Source: an uncultured Clostridium sp. (GTDB lineage: Bacteria > Bacillota > Clostridia > TANB77 > CAG-508). Taken from it: a DNA stretch of 14,628 nucleotides. The notes under the pieces were generated by a model. That model made no database searches, had not been told where the DNA came from, and saw nothing but the letters and a program-made list of their open reading frames with translations. A program made the translations under genes and the position numbers. How positions within the stretch are numbered: the first letter of the stretch is position 1; each line of letters begins with the position of its first letter. Location of the stretch: assembly GCA_900553405.1 (NCBI GenBank), contig USDF01000037.1, forward strand, positions 1 to 14,628. Direction: 5' to 3'. Positions 1 to 6,656 of this stretch are shown here, piece by piece.

Positions 1-501
1 CGTTATGAAGCAAGTTATGGAACAGATGGAAAAGCAAATTCAAAGGTTTCAAATACATTTATTGATACACGTGGAACAGCACCAACAACAGAAGGAACAC
101 TATGGAATAATATAACGCAAATAGATTCAGCAACAGCAAGTAGAAATATATATGAGGCAGTGACAACAGATTTAATAAATAGTTATGCATGGGATACAGC
201 GATAGTATATATACAAGACTTTTCAGGAGATACAGATTATTCATATCAAAATTCAAAAAACACATCATTATCAAATACAGGAGCAAATGAAGATGAAGTA
301 TGTAAAATAAATGATATGGCATCAAATACTTATGAGTGGACAACAGAATATTCTATTAACAAAGATAGCTCTTTTGCTTACCCTTGCGTTGATAGAGGTG
401 GCGGTTGTAACCGTAGTGACCTTTACACGAACGGTCGTTACAACAATGATGCGACTAGTATCAGCAAGAACTATACGTTCAGGTCTATACTTTATCTTTA
501 A
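1..501 (+). CDS. C-terminal part of a C-type-lectin/FGE-fold surface protein, candidate DGR target (5' end outside window)
   Basis: The reading frame is open from base 1 to the TAA at 499-501, giving 166 residues with no visible start, so the gene begins upstream. The segment SYAWDTAIVYIQ, then DMASNTYEWTTE, then a VDRGGG stretch and the end TFRSILYL, follow the pattern of formylglycine-generating-enzyme/C-type-lectin folds (compare the family pattern GNVWEWT...RGG...FRxxL). In gut Firmicutes such domains often form the C-terminus of secreted or pilin-like adhesins and of DGR targets. No catalytic FGE function is implied. Codon use changes sharply near base 370: upstream codons end mainly in A (ACA, GCA, TCA, GGA), while the last ~40 end mainly in C or T and are GC-richer. 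This supports a ligand-binding variable tail. The exact role and the N-terminal part (signal peptide or prepilin leader) cannot be seen. Confidence 0.75.
   Translation, partial: RYEASYGTDGKANSKVSNTFIDTRGTAPTTEGTLWNNITQIDSATASRNIYEAVTTDLINSYAWDTAIVYIQDFSGDTDYSYQNSKNTSLSNTGANEDEVCKINDMASNTYEWTTEYSINKDSSFAYPCVDRGGGCNRSDLYTNGRYNNDATSISKNYTFRSILYL
376..501 (+). other. Candidate DGR variable region (hypervariable C-terminal codons)
   Basis: From the Ala codon at 376 to the stop, almost every codon in the surface-loop part has the form NNC or NNT: TGT AAC CGT AGT GAC CTT TAC, then AAC GGT CGT TAC AAC AAT GAT, then AGT ATC AGC. This is expected when a template repeat full of AAC/AAT codons is copied with adenine mutagenesis. 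The tract lies at the extreme 3' end of the gene and ends with a conserved-looking FRSILYL core, the usual position of a DGR variable repeat. No template repeat or reverse transcriptase gene lies in the window, so diversification could only occur with a partner elsewhere. Horizontal transfer of this exon-like tail, or a fixed former variable region, are alternatives. Confidence 0.55.
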
Positions 502-541
502 ATGAAAGAAGAGGAAATTGTTTAAAATTTTATATTATTAT

Positions 542-561
542 GGCACCACTATAGTGGTGCC
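542..561. terminator. Perfect 20-bp palindrome, probable terminator
   Basis: GGCACCACTATAGTGGTGCC is a perfect dyad (10-bp arms, no loop) 40 bp after the stop codon at 501. It is followed by CTATTTAT, a weak T-rich tract. Because the dyad is symmetric it could also act as a protein site, but its position after a stop codon and before the minD promoter fits a terminator. Confidence 0.6.
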
Positions 562-614
562 TATTTATAATTCCAAATTTTAATTACCAATTTCATTTTT
601 TTCCATTCAATTCA

Positions 615-643
615 TTGACTTTTTGCCTTTTTCATTATATGAT
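615..643 (+). promoter_or_regulatory. Sigma-A-type promoter of the minD-minE-rodA operon
   Basis: TTGACT (615-620) and TATGAT (638-643) are each 5/6 matches to consensus with a 17-bp spacer. They lie about 60 bp before the minD start. No other candidate as good lies between the upstream palindrome and minD. Confidence 0.65.
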
Positions 644-703
644 ATAGATATTAAAAATATGCACTTTTTAATAGAAAGAACATACATGTTCAAGGAGGAA
701 ATT

Positions 704-1498
704 ATGGGAGAAGTTATCGTTATCACATCTGGAAAAGGTGGAGTTGGTAAAACAACCACTACAGCAAATTTAGGTTCAGCGTTAGCATTAAAAGGAAAGA
801 AAGTAGTATTAGTAGATACAGATATTGGACTTCGTAATCTAGATGTTGTAATGGGATTAGAAAACAGAATAGTATATGATATCGTTGACGTGGTAGAAGA
901 AAAATGTAAATTAAGACAAGCCTTAATAAAAGATAAACGTTTTAATGAATTATTCTTACTTCCAGCAGCGCAAACAAGAGATAAAAGTGCAGTAAATGAA
1001 GAACAAATGAAAGAATTAACAAGCAAACTAAAAGAAGAATTTGATTACATATTAATTGATTGCCCAGCAGGTATTGAACAAGGTTTCAAAAATGCAATAG
1101 CTGGTGCAGACAGAGCAGTTGTTGTTACAACAGCTGAAATATCTGCTATTCGTGATGCAGATAGAATTATTGGACTATTAGAATCATCTGAAATTAAAAA
1201 TCCAGAATTAGTAATTAATCGTTTACGTCCAAACATGGTTAAAAAAGGTGAAATGATGGATGTAGAAGATATAGTGGATTTACTATCTATAGATTTAATT
1301 GGTGTAGTTCCAGATGATGAATACATTATTACACAAACAAATAAAGGGGAACCAGTTGTATCGAACCACAAAGCTCCTTCAGGAAAAGCATATACAGAAA
1401 TTGCAAGAAGAATTTTAGGTGAAAATATAGAGGTTTCAATTCCTGGAAGAGAGAAAGGATTTTTTGCTAAGTTAAAAAGTATTTTCTCAAAAAAATAG
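704..1498 (+). CDS. minD: Septum site-determining ATPase MinD
   Basis: A 264-residue Walker-type ATPase that binds the membrane when ATP-bound and helps position the division septum. The deviant Walker A motif GKGGVGKTT holds the signature Lys11 and catalytic Lys16. The switch segment VDTDIGLRNLD includes Asp40, and Walker B ends in IDCPAG with Asp119. The C-terminal RE-KGFFAKLKSIFSKK is the amphipathic membrane-targeting helix. The frame is open further upstream (an ATG at 623), but the ATG at 704 is preceded by AAGGAGG at 692-698 and gives the canonical N-terminus MGEVIVITSGKGG, so 704 is chosen. Length matches the family. minE starts 27 bp after the stop, so the two are almost certainly cotranscribed. 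minC, the division inhibitor that is often the upstream partner, is not adjacent: what precedes is a promoter and the end of an unrelated gene. Confidence 0.97.
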   Translation: MGEVIVITSGKGGVGKTTTTANLGSALALKGKKVVLVDTDIGLRNLDVVMGLENRIVYDIVDVVEEKCKLRQALIKDKRFNELFLLPAAQTRDKSAVNEEQMKELTSKLKEEFDYILIDCPAGIEQGFKNAIAGADRAVVVTTAEISAIRDADRIIGLLESSEIKNPELVINRLRPNMVKKGEMMDVEDIVDLLSIDLIGVVPDDEYIITQTNKGEPVVSNHKAPSGKAYTEIARRILGENIEVSIPGREKGFFAKLKSIFSKK

Positions 1499-1525
1499 AC
1501 AAATTTAAATAACGGAGGAAATAGG

Positions 1526-2170
1526 ATGTTCGATAATATTATAAAGTTTTTTAAAAAATTTTCAAAAGATGAAAAAAAGGATTCTAAAGACACTGCAAAA
1601 GAAAGATTACATTTAGTGTTGATGCAAGATAGAGCAAATGTATCAGCAGATTTTATGGAGCTTATGAAACAAGAAATTATTGAAGTAATTAAAAAATATA
1701 TAAATGTAGATGAAAATTCTATAGATGTAAAACTTACAAATAAAGTTAATAGTGATGGAACAACAGGAGCTCCAATTTTGTATGCGAATATTCCAATTCT
1801 TAATGTAAAAGATGATGCAAAACAAATTAATATAGAAAGAAAATTAGAAAAAGCTGAAAACAAAGAGAAAAAACAGGGTGAAGAAAAAAGCGAAAAATTA
1901 GAAAATAAAACAACGAAAAAAGAAGAAAAATTAGAAAATGAAGTAAAAGAAGAAACTAAACAAGAAGTAAAAAAAGAAACAATAAGTGAGAATAAAGCAG
2001 AAGAAAGCGAAGAAGTTGCAAAAATATCAGATGAAGAGAAAACAGAAAGAGAAAACATAGAAGAGGCAACAAAAGTTATAGAAGATTCAAAGAAAGAAGA
2101 AAAGGCAGAAGACGATATAATAGAAGAAACAGAAAAAACAGATAAAGAAGAAAAAGTAGAAGTAGAATAA
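1526..2170 (+). CDS. minE: Cell-division topological specificity factor MinE with a long charged C-terminal tail
   Basis: MinE stimulates MinD ATPase and displaces it from the membrane. Residues 1-12 (FDNIIKFFKKF) form an amphipathic membrane-binding helix. Residues 24-70 carry the MinE core (AKERLHLVLMQDR, then LMKQEIIEVIKKYINVD, then IDVKL), and the domain runs to about residue 92. Family members are usually 85-100 residues; this one is 214. The extra ~120 residues (about 95-214) are almost entirely Glu, Lys, Asp, Asn, Thr and Ala in K/E-rich runs with no predicted fold, probably a disordered or helical charged tail. The start at 1526 follows GGAGGAA at 1514-1520. The core match is strong; the role of the tail is unknown. 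The tail's A/G-rich codons resemble the rest of the genome, so expansion of a low-complexity tract is more likely than fusion with a foreign domain. Confidence 0.93.
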   Translation: MFDNIIKFFKKFSKDEKKDSKDTAKERLHLVLMQDRANVSADFMELMKQEIIEVIKKYINVDENSIDVKLTNKVNSDGTTGAPILYANIPILNVKDDAKQINIERKLEKAENKEKKQGEEKSEKLENKTTKKEEKLENEVKEETKQEVKKETISENKAEESEEVAKISDEEKTERENIEEATKVIEDSKKEEKAEDDIIEETEKTDKEEKVEVE

Positions 2171-2200
2171 ATATAAATTAAGAATAATAGAGGTTAATAA

Positions 2201-3307
2201 ATGAAAAGAAGATTCTTAAGAAATATGGAATGGGGCATTCTAATTTGTACTATTATATTAATAGCGGTAGGAATTGTTGCCCTATATACTGCTACACAAG
2301 AGACAACTAGTGATGAACTAAAAAAACAAATTATATGGTTAATAGTAAGTATTCCAATTATGATACTTGTTATTTGCATAGATTATGAGGTGATTGCAAA
2401 AATATCACCAATTTTTTATGGAATTTTTTTAGTATTATTAGTAGCAGTTTTATTTACTAAATCTGTAAATGGTGCTACTAGTTGGTTTGAAATAGGAGGA
2501 TTTTCATTTCAACCTTCAGAATTTGCAAAAATATTTGTTATATTAACGTTCTCATATGTTATTACAAAAATTCAAGTAAGAGGTAGAGATGAAATTAGTA
2601 GGCCTACAAGATTAGGATTAGCATTATTAGTTGTAATTGTACCAGTATTATTAATAATAAAACAACCAGATTATGGAACTGCATTAGCATTTTTAGTAGC
2701 AACAGTACTTATTTTGTTTTCAGCAGGAATTAAAAAAAGATATATATTTACAAGTATATTAATAATTTTAATTGCTGTTCCATTATTATACTTTTTTGTA
2801 TTACCAGAGCATGCAAAAACAAGAATAGATGTATTTTTAAACCCAGACTTAGATCCAAGAGGCGCAGGGTATAATATAATTCAATCAAAACTTGCAATTG
2901 GTTCAGGTCAACTATTTGGAATGGGTTTACTAAAAGGTAATCAAACTCAATTAGGATTTTTATACCCAAAAACTACAGACTTTGTATTTGCAGTTATAGG
3001 TGAAGAAATGGGATTTGTTGTTACAGCGGGAATTGTAATATGTTATATAATATTAATTACAAAAGCCATATATGTTGCAAAGACTGCTAAAGATGACTTG
3101 GGTTCATATATTGCTATGGGTATTGCAGGAATATTCTTATTCCATATGGTAGAAAATATAGGAATGACAATTGGACTTTTACCTATTACAGGGGTTCCAC
3201 TTCCTTTTGTAAGTTATGGAGGAAGTTCACTTTTAACAAATTTAATATTAATAGCATTATTATTAAATATTAGTGGTAGAAGACAAAAAACAATATTTGT
3301 TGAATAA
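2201..3307 (+). CDS. rodA: SEDS peptidoglycan glycosyltransferase RodA
   Basis: A 368-residue polytopic membrane protein of the RodA/FtsW/SpoVE family that polymerises lipid II into glycan strands, working with a class B PBP in the elongasome. It has about ten hydrophobic segments. Visible family signatures are SWFEIGGFSFQPSEFAK (Q104-P105-S106-E107), QPDYGTA, DPRGAGYNIIQS, the TTDFVFAVIGEE loop whose Asp260 matches the essential acidic residue of the family, and PFVSYGGSS (S338-S343) near the C-terminus. The short C-terminus and the neighbourhood favour RodA over FtsW. The start follows AGAGG at 2189-2193, only 30 bp after minE, so it belongs to the min operon. This min-rodA linkage is common in Clostridia and couples division-site selection to wall growth. 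Confidence 0.92.
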   Translation: MKRRFLRNMEWGILICTIILIAVGIVALYTATQETTSDELKKQIIWLIVSIPIMILVICIDYEVIAKISPIFYGIFLVLLVAVLFTKSVNGATSWFEIGGFSFQPSEFAKIFVILTFSYVITKIQVRGRDEISRPTRLGLALLVVIVPVLLIIKQPDYGTALAFLVATVLILFSAGIKKRYIFTSILIILIAVPLLYFFVLPEHAKTRIDVFLNPDLDPRGAGYNIIQSKLAIGSGQLFGMGLLKGNQTQLGFLYPKTTDFVFAVIGEEMGFVVTAGIVICYIILITKAIYVAKTAKDDLGSYIAMGIAGIFLFHMVENIGMTIGLLPITGVPLPFVSYGGSSLLTNLILIALLLNISGRRQKTIFVE

Positions 3308-3317
3308 AATATAAGTA

Positions 3318-3350
3318 AAGAAGAACATGAAAAACTCACATGTTCTTCTT
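3318..3350 (+). terminator. 12-bp stem hairpin between rodA and dusB (attenuator or processing site)
   Basis: AAGAAGAACATG (3318-3329) and CATGTTCTTCTT (3339-3350) are perfect inverted repeats around a 9-nt loop. The distal arm is T/C-rich but is not followed by a T-run, so termination may be partial. It lies between the rodA stop and the dusB ribosome binding site (GAGGAAA at 3360-3366). Confidence 0.45.
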
Positions 3351-3370
3351 GTAGATAAAGAGGAAAATAC

Positions 3371-4339
3371 ATGTACTTAAAAGAATTGAAAATAGGAAAT
3401 GTAACAATTGAAAATAATATTATTTTAGCTCCAATGGCAGGAATAACAGACAAAGCGTTTAGAAGAGTTTGCAAAGAATATGGGGCTGGTTTAGTATGCA
3501 CAGAAATGGTAAGTAGTAAAGGCTTGTACTATAAAGATGACAAAACGAAATTATTATTGGATACCAAAGAAGAAAAAAGACCTATATCTATGCAAATTTT
3601 CGGAAGTGATGTAGAGACTATGGGGTATGCAGCAGAATATGTCTCAAAGTTAGCGGATATTGTAGATATAAATATGGGATGTCCAGCACCAAAAGTTGTA
3701 AAAAATGGTGATGGAAGTAGATTGTTGTTGGACTTAGAATTAGTAGGAAAAATTGTAAAAGAAGTAGTAGAAAAATCAACAGTTCCTGTTACAGTAAAAA
3801 TGAGAAAAGGATGGAATGAAGAAAATATAGTAGCAGTAGAAGCAGCAAAAATAATAGAAAATATGGGAGCATCTGCTATTATAATTCACGGTAGAACTAG
3901 AGAAGAGTTTTATTCGGGAAAAGCAGACTGGGAGATTATAAGAAAAGTAAAACAAGCAGTTAGTATTCCTGTTATAGGAAATGGAGATATAAAAAGTAAA
4001 GAAGATGCTCTTGAAATGTTTAAACAAACTGGAGTAGATGGCATAATGATAGGTAGAGCAAGCCTAGGCAATCCATGGATTTTTGAAGAAATAATTTCGT
4101 ATTTAAAAGGAGAAGAGACAAGAGAAATATCTAAAGAGGAAAAATTACAAACAATTTTAAAACATATAGAGTGGGAAGTAGAGGAAAAAGGCGAAGTAGT
4201 TGGAATTAAAGAACTAAGAAAGCATATGTCAGCATATATTAAAAATATGCCAAATGCAACTACACTGAGAGAAAAAATTAATAAAATTGAAACTAAAAAT
4301 GAATTAGAAACTTGTCTAAAAGAATACTTTAATATGTAA
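3371..4339 (+). CDS. dusB: tRNA-dihydrouridine synthase (DusB family)
   Basis: A 322-residue FMN-dependent enzyme that reduces uridine to 5,6-dihydrouridine in tRNA D-loops. The N-terminal TIM barrel begins with the flavin-binding segment LAPMAGITDKAFRR (19-32). The catalytic Cys104 sits in DINMGCPAPKVVKNGDGS. VTVKMRKGW, IIIHGRTREEFYSG, VIGNGDI and DGIMIGRASLGNPWIF complete the flavin and phosphate-binding loops. About 80 C-terminal residues form the helical tRNA-binding domain. Length is normal for DusB. The start is fixed by AGAGGAAA at 3359-3366. It lies 63 bp after rodA behind a hairpin, so it may be read from the min-rodA promoter with attenuation. A strong terminator ends the unit. Confidence 0.95.
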   Translation: MYLKELKIGNVTIENNIILAPMAGITDKAFRRVCKEYGAGLVCTEMVSSKGLYYKDDKTKLLLDTKEEKRPISMQIFGSDVETMGYAAEYVSKLADIVDINMGCPAPKVVKNGDGSRLLLDLELVGKIVKEVVEKSTVPVTVKMRKGWNEENIVAVEAAKIIENMGASAIIIHGRTREEFYSGKADWEIIRKVKQAVSIPVIGNGDIKSKEDALEMFKQTGVDGIMIGRASLGNPWIFEEIISYLKGEETREISKEEKLQTILKHIEWEVEEKGEVVGIKELRKHMSAYIKNMPNATTLREKINKIETKNELETCLKEYFNM

Positions 4340-4357
4340 AGAATATAATAAAAAAAG

Positions 4358-4385
4358 AATAGGTAAATAAATACCTATTTTTTTT
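4358..4385 (+). terminator. Rho-independent terminator after dusB
   Basis: AATAGGTA (4358-4365) and TACCTATT (4372-4379) pair around an AATAAA loop, and an 8-T run (4378-4385) follows. A-rich sequence before the stem would also give some termination on the minus strand. Confidence 0.85.
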
Positions 4386-4395
4386 ATTATTGTAT

Positions 4396-4423
4396 GAAAA
4401 TTATTTGATAAAAGATAATTTTC
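4396..4423. repeat. 9-bp inverted repeat upstream of the GerS-like gene
   Basis: GAAAATTAT (4396-4404) and ATAATTTTC (4415-4423) are perfect inverted repeats with a 10-nt spacer containing TTGATA, a possible -35 box. No convincing -10 lies at the right distance. It could be an operator or just AT-rich dyad symmetry. Confidence 0.3.
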
Positions 4424-4478
4424 TTATGCAAAATAATATTGAAAATTTCAAAATTTTTTATAGAAAGTGAGGAATTAT

Positions 4479-5087
4479 ATGAAGGCGAAAAAGCTGATAG
4501 TAATTTTTAGTATAATTTTAATTATTATTTTAGTTTCAATTTTTTTGATTTTATATTATAAAAATGGAAAAGTTGGAAACACTATAATTAACAAATCGGA
4601 AGAACAAATTGTAGATTCTATTTTAAATATTAAATCTTATAGTGCTAAATTAGATGTTAGTATTGAGACAAATAAAAATACAACCAAATATGTTGTAAGT
4701 CAAAAAGTAGAAAATGAAAAATCCACACAGGAAGTATTAGAGCCAGAAAATATAGCAGGAGTAATAACCGAATATGACGGAACGAACCTGAAAATTAGGA
4801 ACAATAAACTAAATTTGGAAACTACTTTTCAAAATTATCAATATGTTGTAGAAAACAGATTATGGTTGAATTCTTTTATAGAAGAATTTAAAGAGAGTAG
4901 TAATAAAAAAGTAAATAGTAAAGAAAATGAAATAATATTAGAAGTAAGTAATACAGAAAATCCATATAATACTTATAAAAAATTATATATAGATAAGAAA
5001 ACAGGGAAACCTACTAAATTGCAAATAGAAGATATTAACAAAAAGATGCTAGTCTACATATTATATACTGAGATAACAATCTCTTAA
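4479..5087 (+). CDS. Membrane-anchored GerS/LolA-like protein
   Basis: A 202-residue protein. MKAKK is followed by one long hydrophobic segment (residues about 6-28, LIVIFSIILIIILVSIFLIL), then an extracytoplasmic domain. That domain (QIVDSILNIKSYSAKLDV..., then EPENIAGVITEYDGTNLKIRNNKLNLETTF..., then LWLNSFIEEF..., then KKLYIDKKTGKPTKLQIED) resembles the LolA-like fold of clostridial GerS-related proteins, by memory of the family pattern. GerS itself is a lipoprotein. Here there is no lipobox Cys, so this one would be held by the uncleaved helix. The ATG at 4479 is preferred over the in-frame GTG at 4467 because GTGAGG (4467-4472) is its ribosome binding site. mazF follows 71 bp later; GerS-like genes lie near alr and ndoA in some Clostridia, which supports the call. 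The substrate or partner is unknown. Confidence 0.6.
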   Translation: MKAKKLIVIFSIILIIILVSIFLILYYKNGKVGNTIINKSEEQIVDSILNIKSYSAKLDVSIETNKNTTKYVVSQKVENEKSTQEVLEPENIAGVITEYDGTNLKIRNNKLNLETTFQNYQYVVENRLWLNSFIEEFKESSNKKVNSKENEIILEVSNTENPYNTYKKLYIDKKTGKPTKLQIEDINKKMLVYILYTEITIS

Positions 5088-5158
5088 ATATTTATTAATA
5101 TTTAAAATATATCTTAAAAGAACTTTCGATACGGAAAAATAGTGGGAGTGATAGACAA

Positions 5159-5506
5159 ATGATGATAAGAAGAGGAGATATGTTTTATGCAGATTTAAGT
5201 CCAGTTGTAGGTTCTGAGCAAGGTGGAATAAGACCAGTTGTTATTATTCAAAATGATATAGGAAATAAGCATAGTCCAACAGTAATTGCTGCTGCAATTA
5301 CCTCACAAACTGGAAAAAATAAGTTGCCAACTCATATAGAATTAGCAGTAGAAAATAGTGGATTAAAGGCAGATTCCGTAGTTCTTGCAGAACAAATAAG
5401 AACAATAGATAAAAGTAGACTAAAAGAAAAGATAGGACATATTAATGACGATACAGTAATGAACAAAATTAATAATGCTTTAGGTGTAAGTTTCGGATTA
5501 GATTAA
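5159..5506 (+). CDS. mazF: MazF/EndoA-type mRNA interferase, no adjacent antitoxin
   Basis: A 115-residue ribosome-independent endoribonuclease of the PemK/MazF family, almost co-linear with Bacillus subtilis NdoA. It has the N-terminal RRGDMFYADLSPVVGSEQGG, then IRPVVIIQND with Arg25, then AAITSQ with Thr48 (the two active-site residues known for the Bacillus enzyme), KLPTH, and VLAEQIRTIDKSRL. Nothing is missing, so it should be active. The start follows GGGAGTG (5144-5150) at a spacing of 8; a second ATG at 5162 is possible. In most Firmicutes a ribbon-helix-helix antitoxin gene (ndoAI) lies directly upstream. Here the 71 bp between the previous gene and mazF cannot hold one, so the antitoxin must be encoded elsewhere or be absent. 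The 3' end runs straight into a palindromic element. Confidence 0.93.
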   Translation: MMIRRGDMFYADLSPVVGSEQGGIRPVVIIQNDIGNKHSPTVIAAAITSQTGKNKLPTHIELAVENSGLKADSVVLAEQIRTIDKSRLKEKIGHINDDTVMNKINNALGVSFGLD

Positions 5507-5508
5507 AG

Positions 5509-5684
5509 TTCCAAAAGGGACGTTTCCTAAAGGTTAATCTGTCCCTTTTGGTGCAAAATAAATTAAGAGTATATATATTATTTTTATACCGCGGTATTTC
5601 CAATAATATATATACTCTTATATTTGATTTTAAATAAGTATTCCAAAAGGGACAGATTAACCTTTAGGAAACGTCCCCAATGGA
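5509..5684. repeat. Nested palindromic element: two inverted REP-like units (MITE/BIME-like)
   Basis: Bases 5517-5551 and 5643-5677 are perfect 35-bp inverted copies of one another (core GTTTCCTAAAGGTTAATC). Weaker matching continues outward on both sides to about 5509 and 5684. The left unit is itself a hairpin, with CCAAAAGGGAC at 5511-5521 against GTCCCTTTTGG at 5541-5551. The right unit keeps the inner arm but has an eroded outer arm. The 91 bp between the copies hold a second palindrome. The element can fold as two small hairpins or one long one. It sits exactly between convergent mazF and the HD-GYP gene and may act as a bidirectional terminator. The architecture is like REP pairs or short non-autonomous elements moved in trans by an IS200/TnpREP-type transposase; no transposase is present and no clear target duplication is seen. 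Confidence 0.7.
5564..5620. repeat. Inner hairpin of the palindromic element with a CCGCGG centre
   Basis: TAAGAGTATATATATTATT (5564-5582) pairs perfectly with its 19-bp inverse at 5602-5620. The apex carries a separate perfect 12-bp palindrome, ATACCGCGGTAT (5586-5597). A GC block at the tip of an otherwise AT-only stem stands out in this genome. Confidence 0.75.
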
Positions 5685-5686
5685 GC

Positions 5687-6631
5687 TTAAATTTTCAATT
5701 TTTTTATTATATCAATTTCATTGTATAATTTTGTTTTTATATCTTCACGAGTAATAATTGCTTGGCGATATTCAGATAAAACTTGTTCATAATTATCAAA
5801 ATCTTCACCACTTTGGAATAACATTTGCATTCCCTCTCTATAATATTCTTTTTCTTTATCTTTTTTTGCTTTTTGGCTTTTTATATCATATTTTTGTATT
5901 TCTTCTAAACGTTTTACTTGTTCCTTTAAATACTTAATATAATCCATTACGCAACTAATTTCATATAAAGTGTCATCTATAACGACTTTAAATAGAGCTT
6001 TTAAGGCCTTACTATTAATTTTGCCTACTTTATAATTTTGTTTCAATGAATCTAAAGCTACTGTTTTCATATAATCTGTTGGTCTAGCATCATGTATTAA
6101 TTCTCTTAATGTTTCAGAGATATTAATGTGAGTAGTATATTGTCTTTTAGTAACAATTGCATCATATTCATCTGCGACACGTATAATTTGAGCAACATAT
6201 GGGATATCATCTTTTGTTAAGCCTTGAGGATATCCAGTTCCATTTAGTGCTTCATGGTGATATAAAGGTCCTTCAGCATATGGTCTTAATTTTAGGTCTT
6301 TCATGCACATTTCATACCCTAAAGTAGTATGAGTTTTTATTACTTCATATTCCTCATCAGTTAAGCTTCCGGGTTTATTTAATATTTCAGGTGGTATAAA
6401 TAATTTTCCAATATCATGTAAATAACCGCAAATTGTAGCATGAATAGTAAAATATTTTTTACAATGTAAATACTCACAAATACGACATACTAAGTTAGCT
6501 ACATTTTCGCTATGTCGTCTTGTAAATACATCTAGTCTATCAAGCATTGATAATTGATATTTCATTATATCATCTAAGTTATATGATTTTAAATTGGTTG
6601 AACTATAAAAATCTATTTTTTCATTATTCAT
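5687..6631 (-). CDS. HD-GYP domain protein, probable cyclic-di-nucleotide phosphodiesterase
   Basis: A 314-residue cytoplasmic protein. The HD-GYP domain spans about residues 25-215: RHSENV (His40), GYLHDIGK (His72-Asp73), IKTHTTLGYEM (His101), YHHEALNGTGYPQGL (His125-His126 and the GYP triad 133-135), and RVADEYDA (Asp154). All metal ligands expected for a binuclear HD-GYP site are present, so hydrolysis of c-di-GMP or a related cyclic dinucleotide is likely; the substrate is not proven. There is no receiver, PAS or GAF domain in front. Instead the C-terminal ~95 residues are helical and charged, with a probable coiled coil (about 225-270) that may be a dimerisation or partner-binding module. 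The start is fixed by AAAGGGG (6646-6640, minus strand). It diverges from smc and converges with mazF, so it is monocistronic. Confidence 0.9.
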   Translation of the reverse strand: MNNEKIDFYSSTNLKSYNLDDIMKYQLSMLDRLDVFTRRHSENVANLVCRICEYLHCKKYFTIHATICGYLHDIGKLFIPPEILNKPGSLTDEEYEVIKTHTTLGYEMCMKDLKLRPYAEGPLYHHEALNGTGYPQGLTKDDIPYVAQIIRVADEYDAIVTKRQYTTHINISETLRELIHDARPTDYMKTVALDSLKQNYKVGKINSKALKALFKVVIDDTLYEISCVMDYIKYLKEQVKRLEEIQKYDIKSQKAKKDKEKEYYREGMQMLFQSGEDFDNYEQVLSEYRQAIITREDIKTKLYNEIDIIKKLKI

Positions 6632-6656
6632 TTGTTAGACCCCTTTATATATTAAA

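Noticed and set aside
1045..2058. 337-residue open frame on the minus strand
   Set aside because: It is Ser/Phe-rich, lies fully opposite minD and minE, and has no ribosome binding site. It is an effect of A/G-rich coding on the plus strand.
5509..5684. CRISPR array or integron attC site
   Set aside because: There are only two copies, in inverted orientation, with no regular spacers and no core sites or integrase nearby.
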